25,600 nt of DNA from Candidatus Woesebacteria bacterium UBA925 (GCA_002293705.1 DBDT01000033.1:1-25600), one strand, 5' to 3'; shown: positions 8,012 to 16,145, counted from the first letter of the stretch. The notes: a model not told the origin generated them from the sequence alone. Numbers and translations are program-made.

Positions 8012-8644
8012 ATGAGGTTCGTTTTAGCAATCATGGTGATTTCTGCGGTGTTTTTTTCAGGCTTTAGCTGGGTTAATTCAGGTGTTGAATGTGTAATCGA
8101 TATCAACACAGCCACAAACAGTGCGATGGACACAGACACAATCAGTTCCATAGGTATTGTGGTTACTGCCACTGGTGCATCGTTTGATGCACTTTACATA
8201 AGACACATGCCGCAAGATTCTTCTTCTTTTTTGGTAAGCGATCGCGCAAGAAGAAGAGTCATGGCTGTTGTATCTAATTACATCACATACACACCTGGTC
8301 AACCGAAAGAGTGGAGAGATGAAGTCAGGCTTCAGATGACTCGTCTCATCGCTGCACCAATACCGCCTGGCATCACCACTCAGGAACAATACCAATACGT
8401 AGTCAGTAGGGATGCAAAGGGCATAGATACAGGGGCTTACAGAACAAGGTCGGGTCCCATACTAGAGGTATTATCGGCGGACAATGCAAGAGTAACGGAA
8501 GATGTGTACCTGGATAACACATTCTTCTTTGAGTACGATTCGCCAACTCAAGAGGCCGAAGTTAGTTTTTCGGTGATAAATCCGATTACTGTTAGCGATT
8601 TGACAGTTGAGGTGTGGGACGGCTACACCCTCCTGGACTGCTAG
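8012..8644 (+). CDS. Secreted or anchored protein, unknown
   Basis: 210 residues. A hydrophobic N-terminus (MRFVLAIMVISAVFFSGFSW) acts as a signal peptide or anchor. The rest is soluble, with a helical basic middle (DRARRRVMAVV) and a beta-rich C-terminal half that contains FFFEYDSPTQEAEVSFSVI and ends in Cys. I recognise no family. The start is firm: GGGTAGGTGA lies just before the ATG, and a good promoter with a 34 nt leader lies upstream. A perfect hairpin follows 17 bases after the stop. With its own promoter, ribosome site and hairpin it is a self-contained single-gene unit placed between mazG and lon, like the other Shine-Dalgarno genes here; recent acquisition is possible but unproven. 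Confidence 0.7.
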   Translation: MRFVLAIMVISAVFFSGFSWVNSGVECVIDINTATNSAMDTDTISSIGIVVTATGASFDALYIRHMPQDSSSFLVSDRARRRVMAVVSNYITYTPGQPKEWRDEVRLQMTRLIAAPIPPGITTQEQYQYVVSRDAKGIDTGAYRTRSGPILEVLSADNARVTEDVYLDNTFFFEYDSPTQEAEVSFSVINPITVSDLTVEVWDGYTLLDC

Positions 8645-8661
8645 CGGTGACGATATCTAAG

Positions 8662-8685
8662 ATTACCGGCCACACGGCCGGTAAT
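8662..8685. terminator. Perfect hairpin between convergent genes
   Basis: ATTACCGGCC (8662-8671), an ACAC loop and GGCCGGTAAT (8676-8685) form a perfect 10 bp stem. It ends one base before the lon stop codon (8687-8689) and follows the stop at 8644. Only TTTC follows on the plus strand. It is probably a two-way terminator. Confidence 0.72.
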
Positions 8686-8686
8686 T

Positions 8687-11089
8687 TCATGCCAAAGCAA
8701 GATATTCAGTTTGCTTTGACTTTTTCCCCTCTTTGAATGGGGATTTTACCAAGGCAGTTTTCAATACCTCAGAAACATCTTCAAAAAACATAAACTGTAT
8801 TTCACCTTTTACATTTTCTGGCACCTCTTCCATGTCCTTTTGGTTGTCTTGTGGAAGGAGAATTGTCTTCAGTCCAGCCCTGTGGCCTGCTACCACCTTT
8901 TCTTTCACTCCACCAATTTCAAGTACCCTACCGCGCAGGGTAACCTCACCAGTCATACCCACACTTCTTTTGACTGGTATTCCGGTTAATGCTGAGACCA
9001 AAGCTGTTGTCATTGCAACACCAGCAGATGGTCCATCTTTAGGAGTAGCACCTTCAGGGACGTGAATATGAACATCTGTCTTTTGGAGGATCTTTTCAGA
9101 TAGTCCAAGCTCATGGGCATGAGACTTGGTCCAAGTGAAGGCAGCACGAGCCGACTCCTTCATCACATCGCCCAACTTTCCAGTTAGGGTGAGTCTGCCA
9201 CTTCCAGGCATCAAGGCCACTTCGATGAATAATATCTCTCCCCCAACACCTGTTACCGCCAAGCCTGTTGACATTCCAACTTCGTCAGCTTTTTCTGCAA
9301 TTTGAGAGCTAAACTTGGTTGCACCAAGATATTTTTTGACCTCATCAACTCCAAGTTCAAAGTTGCCCAGCGCCCCCTCTGCCACCTCTCTGGCAATCTT
9401 CCTACAAATGGTTGCCAGGTTTCTCTCAAGCTCTCTAACCCCCGCCTCCCTAGTGTATCTTTTGATGACAAAGTGCAAAGCCTCATCAGCAATTGTGACC
9501 GACCTTGAAGACAGGCCATTTGCTGCAATCTGCTTTTTCCAAAGATATCTTTTTGCAATCTCAAACTTTTCATCTTCAATATATCCGGCAAACTTTATTA
9601 CCTCCATCCTGTCTCGAAGAGGGCCTGGAATTTCTTCCAAAACATTGGCAGTACAAATAAACATAACTTGAGACAAATCAAATGGGACATCCAAGTAGTG
9701 GTCTGCAAACTCCTTGTTCTGCTCTGGGTCTAGAATTTCAAGAAGTGCAGAAGATGGGTCTCCTCTGTAATCCATGCCAAGTTTGTCCACCTCATCAAGC
9801 ATAAAGACAGGGTTTTTTGTACCAGCATCTTTAATACCTTGGATAATTCTTCCAGGTAGTGCTCCTATATATGTTCTTCTGTGCCCTCTTAGCTCAGCCT
9901 CATCCCTTACTCCACCAAGAGAAATTCTTACAAATTCACGACCCAAAGACTTGGCAATTGACCTACCGATAGATGTCTTTCCCACACCTGGAGGACCAAC
10001 AAAACACAAGATGGTAGGGTGGTACTGACTCTCTTTCTTGTCTTCACTCTCATCCTTAAGTTTCATAACAGCCATAAATTCAAGAATTCTCTCTTTGGCC
10101 TTACCTAGTCCATAGTGATCTTGATCCAATATTTCACTGGCTTTGGTTAATGAAACCTCTGACTTTGAAGTTTTGTTCCATGGAACATCACATAGCCACT
10201 CTAGATAATTTCTTACATAACCCATCTCTGGGTTGTGAGGGTTCATGTTTTTCAACTTCTTAAGCTCCTTCATCGCCTTTTCATGAACAAGCTTAGGCAT
10301 CTTGGCTTTTCTAATCTTTCCGACCAATTCAGCTATATCATCCTCATCGTCAAGTTCTTCTCCAAGCTCTTGCTCGATTGTTCTTTTTCGCTCTCTTAAT
10401 ACGGCCTTTCTCATCTGGTCTTCAAATCTCTTTTGTGTTTTGGTTGAGATTGAACGCTCTATATCTAAAACTGACAACTCTTGAGAGAGTAGATCAACAA
10501 CTCTTCTAAGTCTTGATAGAACTGACACTTCCTCCAAAAGTAGCTGCTTGTCTTCAGCCTTAATATCCAAAACTGCTGCAATTGAGTCAACCACTTCCGA
10601 TGGATCAGTCTGAGGCGAGAGAATTCTCATAATTGTAGTAATTTCTACTGGCTTACCCAAGTTAACTGCTTTTCTAAATAGCTCTACAGCTTTTTTGGAA
10701 AGCTCTTCAAGCTCTTCCCCTTCTATATCTATCTCTGAAATTTCGGTCACCTTACCAACCAGGTATGGCTCTCGTGCTACCACCTCAGAAAGCTTTACCC
10801 TTGCCTGACCTCTGACCATCGCGTGAATATCACCATCTGTGCTCATCATTTGAGAAATTACAACTAGTGAGCCAATTTCATATAGGTCTTCAGCTTCAGG
10901 ATCCTGCTGATTGGGGTCTTTTTGAGTAAAAACGGCAACTAGCCTATTTTCTTTGTAGCTGGCTTCAAGGGCAGCAATGCTTTTTGCTCGACCAACTGAA
11001 ACTAGGGTGTCGGTGTGAGGGAAAACAACTGATCCACGAAAAGGAACAATGGGGATTGGCAAGTTGTCAAAAGCTACAGAATTTGTCAT
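8687..11089 (-). CDS. lon: Lon protease, ATP-dependent (LonA type)
   Basis: 800 residues, the usual LonA length. It degrades misfolded and regulatory proteins in the cytoplasm as a hexamer, using ATP. In order: an N-terminal substrate-binding domain starting with LPIPIVPFRGSVVFPHT; an acidic coiled-coil (EELDDEDD); an AAA+ domain with Walker A GPPGVGKTS and Walker B VFMLDEVDKL; and a C-terminal Ser-Lys protease domain. The catalytic residues are Ser688 (DGPSAGVAM) and Lys731 (GGVKEKVV), 43 residues apart as in other LonA enzymes. A TTGACA/TAGACT promoter with a 17 nt spacer overlaps the end of the upstream PAP2 gene and lies 9 nt before the ATG, so lon has its own promoter and at most a very short leader. 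I see no HrcA or heat-shock operator. Confidence 0.98.
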   Translation of the reverse strand: MTNSVAFDNLPIPIVPFRGSVVFPHTDTLVSVGRAKSIAALEASYKENRLVAVFTQKDPNQQDPEAEDLYEIGSLVVISQMMSTDGDIHAMVRGQARVKLSEVVAREPYLVGKVTEISEIDIEGEELEELSKKAVELFRKAVNLGKPVEITTIMRILSPQTDPSEVVDSIAAVLDIKAEDKQLLLEEVSVLSRLRRVVDLLSQELSVLDIERSISTKTQKRFEDQMRKAVLRERKRTIEQELGEELDDEDDIAELVGKIRKAKMPKLVHEKAMKELKKLKNMNPHNPEMGYVRNYLEWLCDVPWNKTSKSEVSLTKASEILDQDHYGLGKAKERILEFMAVMKLKDESEDKKESQYHPTILCFVGPPGVGKTSIGRSIAKSLGREFVRISLGGVRDEAELRGHRRTYIGALPGRIIQGIKDAGTKNPVFMLDEVDKLGMDYRGDPSSALLEILDPEQNKEFADHYLDVPFDLSQVMFICTANVLEEIPGPLRDRMEVIKFAGYIEDEKFEIAKRYLWKKQIAANGLSSRSVTIADEALHFVIKRYTREAGVRELERNLATICRKIAREVAEGALGNFELGVDEVKKYLGATKFSSQIAEKADEVGMSTGLAVTGVGGEILFIEVALMPGSGRLTLTGKLGDVMKESARAAFTWTKSHAHELGLSEKILQKTDVHIHVPEGATPKDGPSAGVAMTTALVSALTGIPVKRSVGMTGEVTLRGRVLEIGGVKEKVVAGHRAGLKTILLPQDNQKDMEEVPENVKGEIQFMFFEDVSEVLKTALVKSPFKEGKKSKQTEYLALA

Positions 11090-11098
11090 CGTCTTAGC

Positions 11099-11127
11099 AG
11101 TCTATTAATATGAGTGCCAAATGTCAA
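11099..11127 (-). promoter_or_regulatory. lon promoter
   Basis: On the minus strand TTGACA (11127-11122), a 17 nt spacer and TAGACT (11104-11099) precede the lon ATG by 9 nt. The -35 box overlaps the TGA stop of the PAP2 gene. Confidence 0.62.
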
Positions 11128-11588
11128 CCCCTCTTTTTTCTTTTTAGAGAGACTTGGACCTTATATCTATCTACAAACAGCGCAACTGACACTCCAACAA
11201 GCATACCAAAAGCAATATCAGTTGGGTAGTGAACAAGAGCAACCACCCTTCCTAAGGAGAAAATGGTTGCTAAAAACAAAAGAACTCCTCCAATGACCCT
11301 TCTTCGTAAAACAACACTTGTGGCCAGCGCAAATGACAAAGCTGCATGCCCACTTGGAAAACTTGGCAAATAGTCAGCCCCTGCGGCTGAGACCACCTCG
11401 TAAAGCTCATAAGGACGTGGCCTATCAACTAGCTCTTTAAGAACAACAGTAACCAAAAGAGTTACAGCCAATGATGTTAGGCAGTTAAATAGAAGTGTTT
11501 GGTCTTTTTTGTAGGCTAAAAAAAGGATAGTTAGAAAAATAACTAGAAAAACTCCGTATGAGTTTAATATCCAAATAACACTTCCCAT
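11124..11588 (-). CDS. PAP2-family membrane phosphatase, probable undecaprenyl-diphosphatase (BcrC-like)
   Basis: 154 residues with several membrane helices. The three PAP2 motifs are present: KxxxxxxRP (Lys51 to Pro59), PSGH (78-81, His81 the acid/base) and RxxxxxHxxxD (Arg114, nucleophile His120, Asp124). The usual Ser before the motif 3 Arg is Gly here. Enzymes of this type remove a phosphate from lipid phosphates at the outer face of the membrane; small bacterial ones often act on undecaprenyl diphosphate. The neighbouring undecaprenol-kinase-like gene (divergent, 34 bp away) and uppP support that substrate, though phosphatidylglycerol phosphate or another lipid phosphate is possible. A TATTAT box ends 6 nt before the ATG. 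lon lies 34 bp downstream. Confidence 0.88.
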   Translation of the reverse strand: MGSVIWILNSYGVFLVIFLTILFLAYKKDQTLLFNCLTSLAVTLLVTVVLKELVDRPRPYELYEVVSAAGADYLPSFPSGHAALSFALATSVVLRRRVIGGVLLFLATIFSLGRVVALVHYPTDIAFGMLVGVSVALFVDRYKVQVSLKRKKRG

Positions 11589-11594
11589 GCAATC

Positions 11595-11616
11595 ATAATA
11601 CAGTGATCTATATAAT
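11595..11616. promoter_or_regulatory. Back-to-back leaderless promoters
   Basis: The 34 bp between divergent starts hold two -10 boxes, each exactly 6 nt from its start codon: TATTAT on the minus strand (11600-11595) for the PAP2 gene at 11588, and TATAAT on the plus strand (11611-11616) for the kinase gene at 11623. Neither gene has room for a Shine-Dalgarno leader. Confidence 0.65.
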
Positions 11617-11622
11617 GATTTT

Positions 11623-11991
11623 ATGAGTAAAAAGAGAGACGTAGTAAGAAGTATTGGCTACGCCATAGATGGGATTAAAGAGGCAACACTAAATGAGCCA
11701 AACATGAAAGTCCATCTTGGTTTTACAATTGCAGTTACTGTTTTTGGTTTTATTTTTTCAATTAGTTCCACAGAATGGCTTTTAATCACTCTTTGTGTTG
11801 CATCTGTATTTATCCTTGAGCTTTTAAATACTGCAATTGAAGCTGTTGTTGACTTGGCTTCCCCCAAAAAACACCCCAAAGCAAAATTGGCAAAAGATGT
11901 TGCAGCTGGCGCAGTTTTGGTTGCTGCAATAGCTTCAGCCATTGTGGGAATTTTCATATTTGCCCCAAAAATCGTGAGTTCTATCTTGTAA
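11623..11991 (+). CDS. dgkA: DgkA-family lipid kinase, probable undecaprenol kinase
   Basis: 122 residues, the family's usual size, with three membrane helices. The family signature ELLNTAIEAVVDL (about 66-78) and the following LAKDVAAGAVL (89-99) are intact, with the conserved Glu66, Asn69, Glu73, Lys91 and Asp92. These integral-membrane kinases phosphorylate diacylglycerol in proteobacteria or undecaprenol in Gram-positive bacteria. The neighbouring PAP2 and UppP genes favour undecaprenol here, feeding the lipid carrier pool for cell-wall and surface polymers. The message appears leaderless, with TATAAT 6 nt before the ATG. Its 3' end overlaps that of the convergent uppP by 11 bp. Confidence 0.92.
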   Translation: MSKKRDVVRSIGYAIDGIKEATLNEPNMKVHLGFTIAVTVFGFIFSISSTEWLLITLCVASVFILELLNTAIEAVVDLASPKKHPKAKLAKDVAAGAVLVAAIASAIVGIFIFAPKIVSSIL

Positions 11992-12730
11992 AAAATAGTA
12001 CGATAGCGGCCAAAAGGAAGCAGTAGTAACCAAAGTATTTAAATTTCTTTGAAGTTAAAAGTTTCATTAGTATCCCTATGGAAAAGTATCCAACAATGAA
12101 AGCTGAGAAAAAGCCAGCGATGTAGTTTGGAGAGAGCAACAAAGATCGATCTGGTAAATCTAAATATGATAGTAGGTTGGCTCCAAGTATTGCTGGAATA
12201 GACATAAGAAAGCTGAACTTGGCAACCTGTTTTCTGTCCACTCCTGTCAAAAGACCGGCAAAGATGGTGGCTCCTGACCTTGATATGCCCGGGGAGATTG
12301 CAATTGCTTGCCCCAAACCCATAACTACAGCCTCCCAGACTCCAACTTTTCCAGACCTAACTCTAAGCTTGTCAATTAAAACACACAGAAATCCAGTTAG
12401 AATCAGCTCAAAGGCAACATATCTCACACTTTGGAATAAAAGCTCAAATACATCTTTTAAAAGTAGTCCAACCACAACCGCAGGAATTGTTGCAATCCCC
12501 AGAAGAAAGATGTCTTTGAGCTTAAATGAAATAATGTCTCTTCTGAAGTAAATCAAAACGGCCAAAAGTGTTCCCAGGTGCAAAAGGATATCAAAACTAA
12601 CACCGATTTCAGAAAACCCCGGAAGAAGGCTTTTGACTATAACCAGGTGGGCCGAGGAGCTGACTGGCAAAAACTCAGTTAAGCCTTGGACCGCTCCAAC
12701 TAATGCTGAAAAAAATAAATTCTCACTCAT
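11981..12730 (-). CDS. uppP: Undecaprenyl-diphosphatase UppP (BacA)
   Basis: 249 residues with about eight membrane helices. It dephosphorylates undecaprenyl diphosphate to the monophosphate carrier used for peptidoglycan and surface polysaccharide export, and overexpression of this family gives bacitracin resistance. Both hallmark motifs are present: GLTEFLPVSSSAH (about 16-28, with Glu19 and His28) and PGISRSGATI (about 147-156, with Arg151). Its start overlaps the truB stop by 8 bp, so it is the last gene of a sodA-truB-uppP run and is probably coupled to truB. The 3' end overlaps the convergent undecaprenol-kinase-like gene by 11 bp. Confidence 0.97.
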   Translation of the reverse strand: MSENLFFSALVGAVQGLTEFLPVSSSAHLVIVKSLLPGFSEIGVSFDILLHLGTLLAVLIYFRRDIISFKLKDIFLLGIATIPAVVVGLLLKDVFELLFQSVRYVAFELILTGFLCVLIDKLRVRSGKVGVWEAVVMGLGQAIAISPGISRSGATIFAGLLTGVDRKQVAKFSFLMSIPAILGANLLSYLDLPDRSLLLSPNYIAGFFSAFIVGYFSIGILMKLLTSKKFKYFGYYCFLLAAIVLFFTR

Positions 12731-13385
12731 TTGATAGATTTATATTACTCTCCTTCAACTCCTCAAGTGTTTTGGCGTCATCAATTGAGTAGTCTCCTAT
12801 TTTAGTCCTACGAAGAGCAGAAAGATGGCCACATGTTCCAAGCTTTGCAGAAATATCTCGACCCAAAGACCTAATGTATGTTCCCGCACTTACACCCACC
12901 TTGAATTCAATCTCATCTTTTTTCATCTGCAAAAGCTTAATTGAATGGATTGTGATTTTGCGCTCTTTAATCTCCACTTTTTGGCCATCACGAGCAAGCT
13001 CGTAAGCCTTTTTGCCTGAAAGCTTAATAGCAGAGTAAGCTGGTGGAACCTGCATACCCTCACCCAAAAAACTATTCAGAACTTCTTCAACCTGACTCTC
13101 AGTAAGAGCCGGGACATCGCAGGATTTAACCACTTTGCCTTCTGCATCTAGGGTGTCAGTTTCGCTGCCAAGCTTTAGTGTGGCAATGTACTCCTTGGTT
13201 GTTCCAGTTGTAAGCTCTCCAAGTAGTTTGGTTGACTGCCTCCCAACTCCAACTATCAGTAGGCCTGTAGCCATGGGGTCTAGTGTTCCAGCATGACCCA
13301 CTCTTTTTTCTCCAGTAATCCTTCTGACTCTGTCCACCACATCGTGGCTGGTAATACCCTGAGGCTTGTCTATTAATAGAAGCAT
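12723..13385 (-). CDS. truB: tRNA pseudouridine-55 synthase TruB
   Basis: 220 residues. It converts U55 of the tRNA T-loop to pseudouridine. The catalytic Asp36 lies in GHAGTLDPMATGLL, and MLLLIDKPQGITSHDVV is the typical start. YIATLKLGSETDTLD and the later PPAYSAIKLSGKKAYELAR are conserved TruB segments. The protein ends after the catalytic domain and lacks the C-terminal PUA-like extension of E. coli TruB; short forms are common in reduced genomes. A TAAACT box lies 5 nt before the ATG, so it may have its own start besides read-through from the SOD gene 28 bp upstream. It overlaps uppP downstream. Confidence 0.96.
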   Translation of the reverse strand: MLLLIDKPQGITSHDVVDRVRRITGEKRVGHAGTLDPMATGLLIVGVGRQSTKLLGELTTGTTKEYIATLKLGSETDTLDAEGKVVKSCDVPALTESQVEEVLNSFLGEGMQVPPAYSAIKLSGKKAYELARDGQKVEIKERKITIHSIKLLQMKKDEIEFKVGVSAGTYIRSLGRDISAKLGTCGHLSALRRTKIGDYSIDDAKTLEELKESNINLSNE

Positions 13386-13413
13386 TCAGTAGTTTAACAA
13401 ATGCAGGCTAAAT

Positions 13414-14034
13414 TTACTTAGTGCCAAGATAGCCTCTGGCTTTTTGAAGATTTTCCTCGACCTGTTTCCAATTTAGTACATGCCAAAAGGCATCAACGTA
13501 GTCTGCTCTTCTATTTTGATATTTAAGGTAATATGCATGCTCCCACACATCAAGACCAAGTATTGCATCTTTTTTCTCCATCCATGGGGTGTCCTGATTA
13601 GGAGTTGTGCTGATAGAGAGGGTGTTTTCATCCGTAAGTACTAGCCATGCCCAGCCGCTGCCAAAGCGAGATAATGCAGCCTCTTTAAATTTTGTCTTAA
13701 AAGTTTCCAAGTCACCAAAATTGCTAATCAATAGTGAATTGGTTTTCTCAAGAGGGGTTTGATCAAACTCAGGTGTAAGTAATTTCCAGAAGAATGTGTG
13801 GTTTGCGTGTCCACCACCATTATTTCTTACCTTAAGTCTAATTTCTTCTGGGATTGATTCTAGGTTGGTAAGTAGTTCCCAAACCTCTTTGTTTTGCAGT
13901 TCAGGAAACCCTTCAATCGCCTTGTTTAGATTATCAACATATGCCTGATGATGCTTATCATGGTGGATTTGCATGGTGAGACTGTCAATGTAGGGCTCGA
14001 GAGAGATTCCAGCTAAAGTATTTAAGGTATGCAT
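13414..14034 (-). CDS. sodA: Superoxide dismutase, Mn/Fe family (Mn-type)
   Basis: 206 residues, full length. It converts superoxide to oxygen and hydrogen peroxide in the cytoplasm. The metal ligands are His24 (TMQIHHDKHH), His79 (GGHANHTFFW), Asp162 and His166 (LGLDVWEHAYYLKY). GGH before the second ligand and Gln147 in PNQDTPW are the Mn-SOD arrangement; Fe-SODs carry the active-site Gln near the second ligand instead. Mn or cambialistic use is therefore likely. No export signal is seen. A TATAGT box lies 11 nt before the ATG. truB follows 28 bp downstream on the same strand. It implies exposure to oxygen, of interest if the organism is a fermentative CPR member. Confidence 0.97.
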   Translation of the reverse strand: MHTLNTLAGISLEPYIDSLTMQIHHDKHHQAYVDNLNKAIEGFPELQNKEVWELLTNLESIPEEIRLKVRNNGGGHANHTFFWKLLTPEFDQTPLEKTNSLLISNFGDLETFKTKFKEAALSRFGSGWAWLVLTDENTLSISTTPNQDTPWMEKKDAILGLDVWEHAYYLKYQNRRADYVDAFWHVLNWKQVEENLQKARGYLGTK

Positions 14035-14072
14035 TTGATTGTAAAACTATATTCGGAGAATAACTACCACAC

Positions 14073-14357
14073 TCAAACACTGACTTGATCCTTCTTGGGA
14101 TTCAATCTACCAGACAAACCAGTTCCTGGACTAGAAAAAGCATTCATTGCCATCTTTTTTTTATTGACTTCTGCTTCCCGATTCGCAACAATGTCTGCAA
14201 GTGCCCTCTCTGCTGCCATTTGCTTCTCATGGGCCAATTTTTCAGTCTCACTTAGGGTCTCACCTGTTCTCATCTTTTCTGCTGCAGACTGGAAAGGGTC
14301 ACCACTTCTTGTGGTAAACTCTTGTTCTCTTCCTTCTGTTTCTTCCATTTTGTTCAT
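14073..14357 (-). CDS. Small charged helical protein, unknown
   Basis: 94 residues, strongly charged, with a Glu/Lys/Ala-rich middle (about 25-68) that should form a long helix or coiled coil. It has no membrane segment or signal peptide. The C-terminus is low complexity (SSPGTGLSGRLNPKK). I recognise no family. The ATG is only 19 bp from the divergent start of the glycosidase-like gene at 14377, so both promoters must sit within or beside this gap. The intact frame on an otherwise uncovered stretch and tight packing support a real gene. Confidence 0.55.
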   Translation of the reverse strand: MNKMEETEGREQEFTTRSGDPFQSAAEKMRTGETLSETEKLAHEKQMAAERALADIVANREAEVNKKKMAMNAFSSPGTGLSGRLNPKKDQVSV

Positions 14358-14359
14358 TG

Positions 14360-14377
14360 TATAGTAATTTCACTATA
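14360..14377. promoter_or_regulatory. Overlapping divergent -10 boxes
   Basis: TATAGT on the plus strand (14360-14365) lies 11 nt before ATG 14377, and TATAGT on the minus strand (14377-14372) lies 14 nt before ATG 14357. Together they form an imperfect inverted repeat, ATAGT...ACTAT. It is a compact shared promoter. Confidence 0.4.
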
Positions 14378-15366
14378 TGTTCAAACTTATTATTCGTCAA
14401 CTTATTGCTATCCATACTCTTGCGTTCTTAGTTTTTATTCTAGGTATACTTACAGGCGATGTTTATGCTTCAAATAAGTTTGGGATACATGTACTCACTG
14501 AATCAGAATTCCCTGTGGCTTCAAACCTTGTAAACAGTGATGGCAGGGAATGGGGGCATGTCACCTTTGTCATACGCGAAGATGAGATGGACAAGGCCAG
14601 GTGGACACAGGCATTTCAAAAACTTTCTGAATACAAACTCACTCCAATAGTAAGAATTGCAACTAAACAAGTAGGCGGTATGTGGGAGAGACCAACCAGT
14701 GAAATGGCGCCTGTCTGGGCTGAGTTTTTAAACTCACTACCATGGCCCAACAAAAAACGAATAGTAAGTCTTTGGAATGAGCCAAACCACGCCAAAGAAT
14801 GGGGTGGAGTAATTGATCCAGCTGGGTACGCTCGGCTTTCAAGAAGATACTGGGAGGAGCTGAAAAAAGCTTCCTTTGATTTCTATGTTCTTCCAGCAGG
14901 ATTTGATGCCGCAGCCCCGAATGGAAGAGCTACTATGAACTCAAAAGATTACTTTGACCAAATGAGTGAGCATGATCCTTTAATCTTTACTCTCTTTGAT
15001 GGTTGGGCAAGCCACAGTTATCCAAATCCTGGTTTTTCAGGCTCTCCAAGTGATAATGGAAAAATGAGCATTCGAGGGTTTGAATGGGAGCTTGACTACC
15101 TTAGAAAGTACCACCTGTCAGACAATATTTCGGTTTACATAAAAGAGACAGGTTGGGCAAATGATGGAAACGACCAAGAAAAGATTGCAGATTACTACAA
15201 GCAGGCGTTTTCAGAAGCATGGAGTCACCCTCAGGTAGTTGCCGTTACCCCTTTCATACTTAAGTATGACAGCGCTCCTTTTGATCAGTTCAGCTGGATT
15301 ATTCCAAAAACAAATATTTTGTATCCTTACGGACGAGTGATGGGAGCAACCGATGAAGAAAGTTAG
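14377..15366 (+). CDS. Secreted clan GH-A glycosidase-like protein
   Basis: 329 residues. A signal peptide or anchor covers about 1-31 (hydrophobic 5-27, then VYASNKFGIH). The rest fits a TIM-barrel glycosidase of clan GH-A: the acid/base is Glu135 in VSLWNEPNHA (the Asn-Glu-Pro motif), and the nucleophile is Glu257 in VYIKETGWAND, about 120 residues later, as in GH5- and GH39-like enzymes. DGWASHSYPNP matches a conserved active-site loop region. It has no linker, dockerin or CBM, unlike the giant protein at 2849. The substrate is unknown; a plant, microbial or exopolysaccharide beta-glycoside is possible. Its stop codon overlaps that of the convergent gene at 15363. Confidence 0.8.
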   Translation: MFKLIIRQLIAIHTLAFLVFILGILTGDVYASNKFGIHVLTESEFPVASNLVNSDGREWGHVTFVIREDEMDKARWTQAFQKLSEYKLTPIVRIATKQVGGMWERPTSEMAPVWAEFLNSLPWPNKKRIVSLWNEPNHAKEWGGVIDPAGYARLSRRYWEELKKASFDFYVLPAGFDAAAPNGRATMNSKDYFDQMSEHDPLIFTLFDGWASHSYPNPGFSGSPSDNGKMSIRGFEWELDYLRKYHLSDNISVYIKETGWANDGNDQEKIADYYKQAFSEAWSHPQVVAVTPFILKYDSAPFDQFSWIIPKTNILYPYGRVMGATDEES

Positions 15367-16127
15367 TAAGTAACTAACTCGTTAATTTTAGCTTTTGCTC
15401 TGAGTCCTTCAACCATAGTATTAAACTCAGTTGAAAGTTTTTGCTGTGTTAGCTGGTCTTTTACTTCAGCTTTTTGATCTTCTTCACTCATCCCCTCAGG
15501 AAGTGAACTTGCGTTGTTTTTGATGTATTCGGCTATCTCTTGATCGCTTACTGTCACTTTGTCGGAAAGAATCTTCTCTGCTGCTTTAGCTACTACAATC
15601 TGCTTTCTAAGGTCTTCCATAGTCATCCCCTGGAAGGTAAGTAGTGTTGCTAGGTCTTGTCCACTAGCTTTTACTCTTTCCTCTATCTTTTTAATCTCAT
15701 CTTGGATTTCGGTTTCTGAAACTGACATATTTTTGCTCCTCAACTCTTGCAAAACTAGCTTTTCGGTAATTATTGAGTCCAAAGCTTGCCTACCAAATCT
15801 CTTTTCAATCTCCCCTACTACCTCTAGCCTACTAATTGGCTCACCATTAACAGTTGCTGCAACCAAAAGCCCTCTATTGATGTAAAGAAGTGCTACAACT
15901 GCAGAAAAGCCAGCAACTATTGCGATTTTGGTTTTAAGAGACATTTTCTTGGCAGCCATCTCAGGGGTAGACACCTCAACTTTAGGTTCAACAACCATAT
16001 TGGCCACATTAACTGAAGTTGATGACTTTTTGTTTTTCACTGGAGACTTGACTGCTTTTGCGGATTTTTTAACAGAAGACTTGGCGACCTCTTTTTTGCT
16101 TTCAACTGATTTCTTTTTTGCTGCCAT
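15363..16127 (-). CDS. Membrane-anchored SurA-N/PrsA-like protein without a rotamase domain
   Basis: 254 residues. A long Lys/Ser-rich cytoplasmic tail (about 1-60) is followed by one membrane helix (about 70-90) and an outside domain. VNGEPISRLEVVGEIEKRFG and the following helices with LRKQIVVAKAAEKIL match the N-terminal domain of SurA/PrsA-type foldases, which hold unfolded secreted proteins. The parvulin isomerase domain is missing: the protein ends soon after QKLSTEFNTMVEGLRAKA. A chaperone role for exported proteins is inferred. The basic tail could contact nucleic acid or lipid headgroups. It is divergent from the flavoreductase gene, with ATGs 25 bp apart. A TATACT box lies 10 nt before the start. 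Confidence 0.72.
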   Translation of the reverse strand: MAAKKKSVESKKEVAKSSVKKSAKAVKSPVKNKKSSTSVNVANMVVEPKVEVSTPEMAAKKMSLKTKIAIVAGFSAVVALLYINRGLLVAATVNGEPISRLEVVGEIEKRFGRQALDSIITEKLVLQELRSKNMSVSETEIQDEIKKIEERVKASGQDLATLLTFQGMTMEDLRKQIVVAKAAEKILSDKVTVSDQEIAEYIKNNASSLPEGMSEEDQKAEVKDQLTQQKLSTEFNTMVEGLRAKAKINELVTY

Positions 16128-16139
16128 ACGACAATCGAG

Positions 16140-16145
16140 TATAGT
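16140..16145 (+). promoter_or_regulatory. -10 box of the flavoreductase gene
   Basis: TATAGT is followed by 7 nt (GTAGAAA) and ATG 16153, a leaderless arrangement. On the minus strand the overlapping TATACT serves the divergent gene starting at 16127. Confidence 0.5.

Noticed and set aside
9253..9671. Antisense open frames inside lon (several over 100 codons on both strands)
   Set aside because: They lie wholly within the conserved lon coding sequence, have no ribosome sites or recognisable products, and follow from its codon bias.
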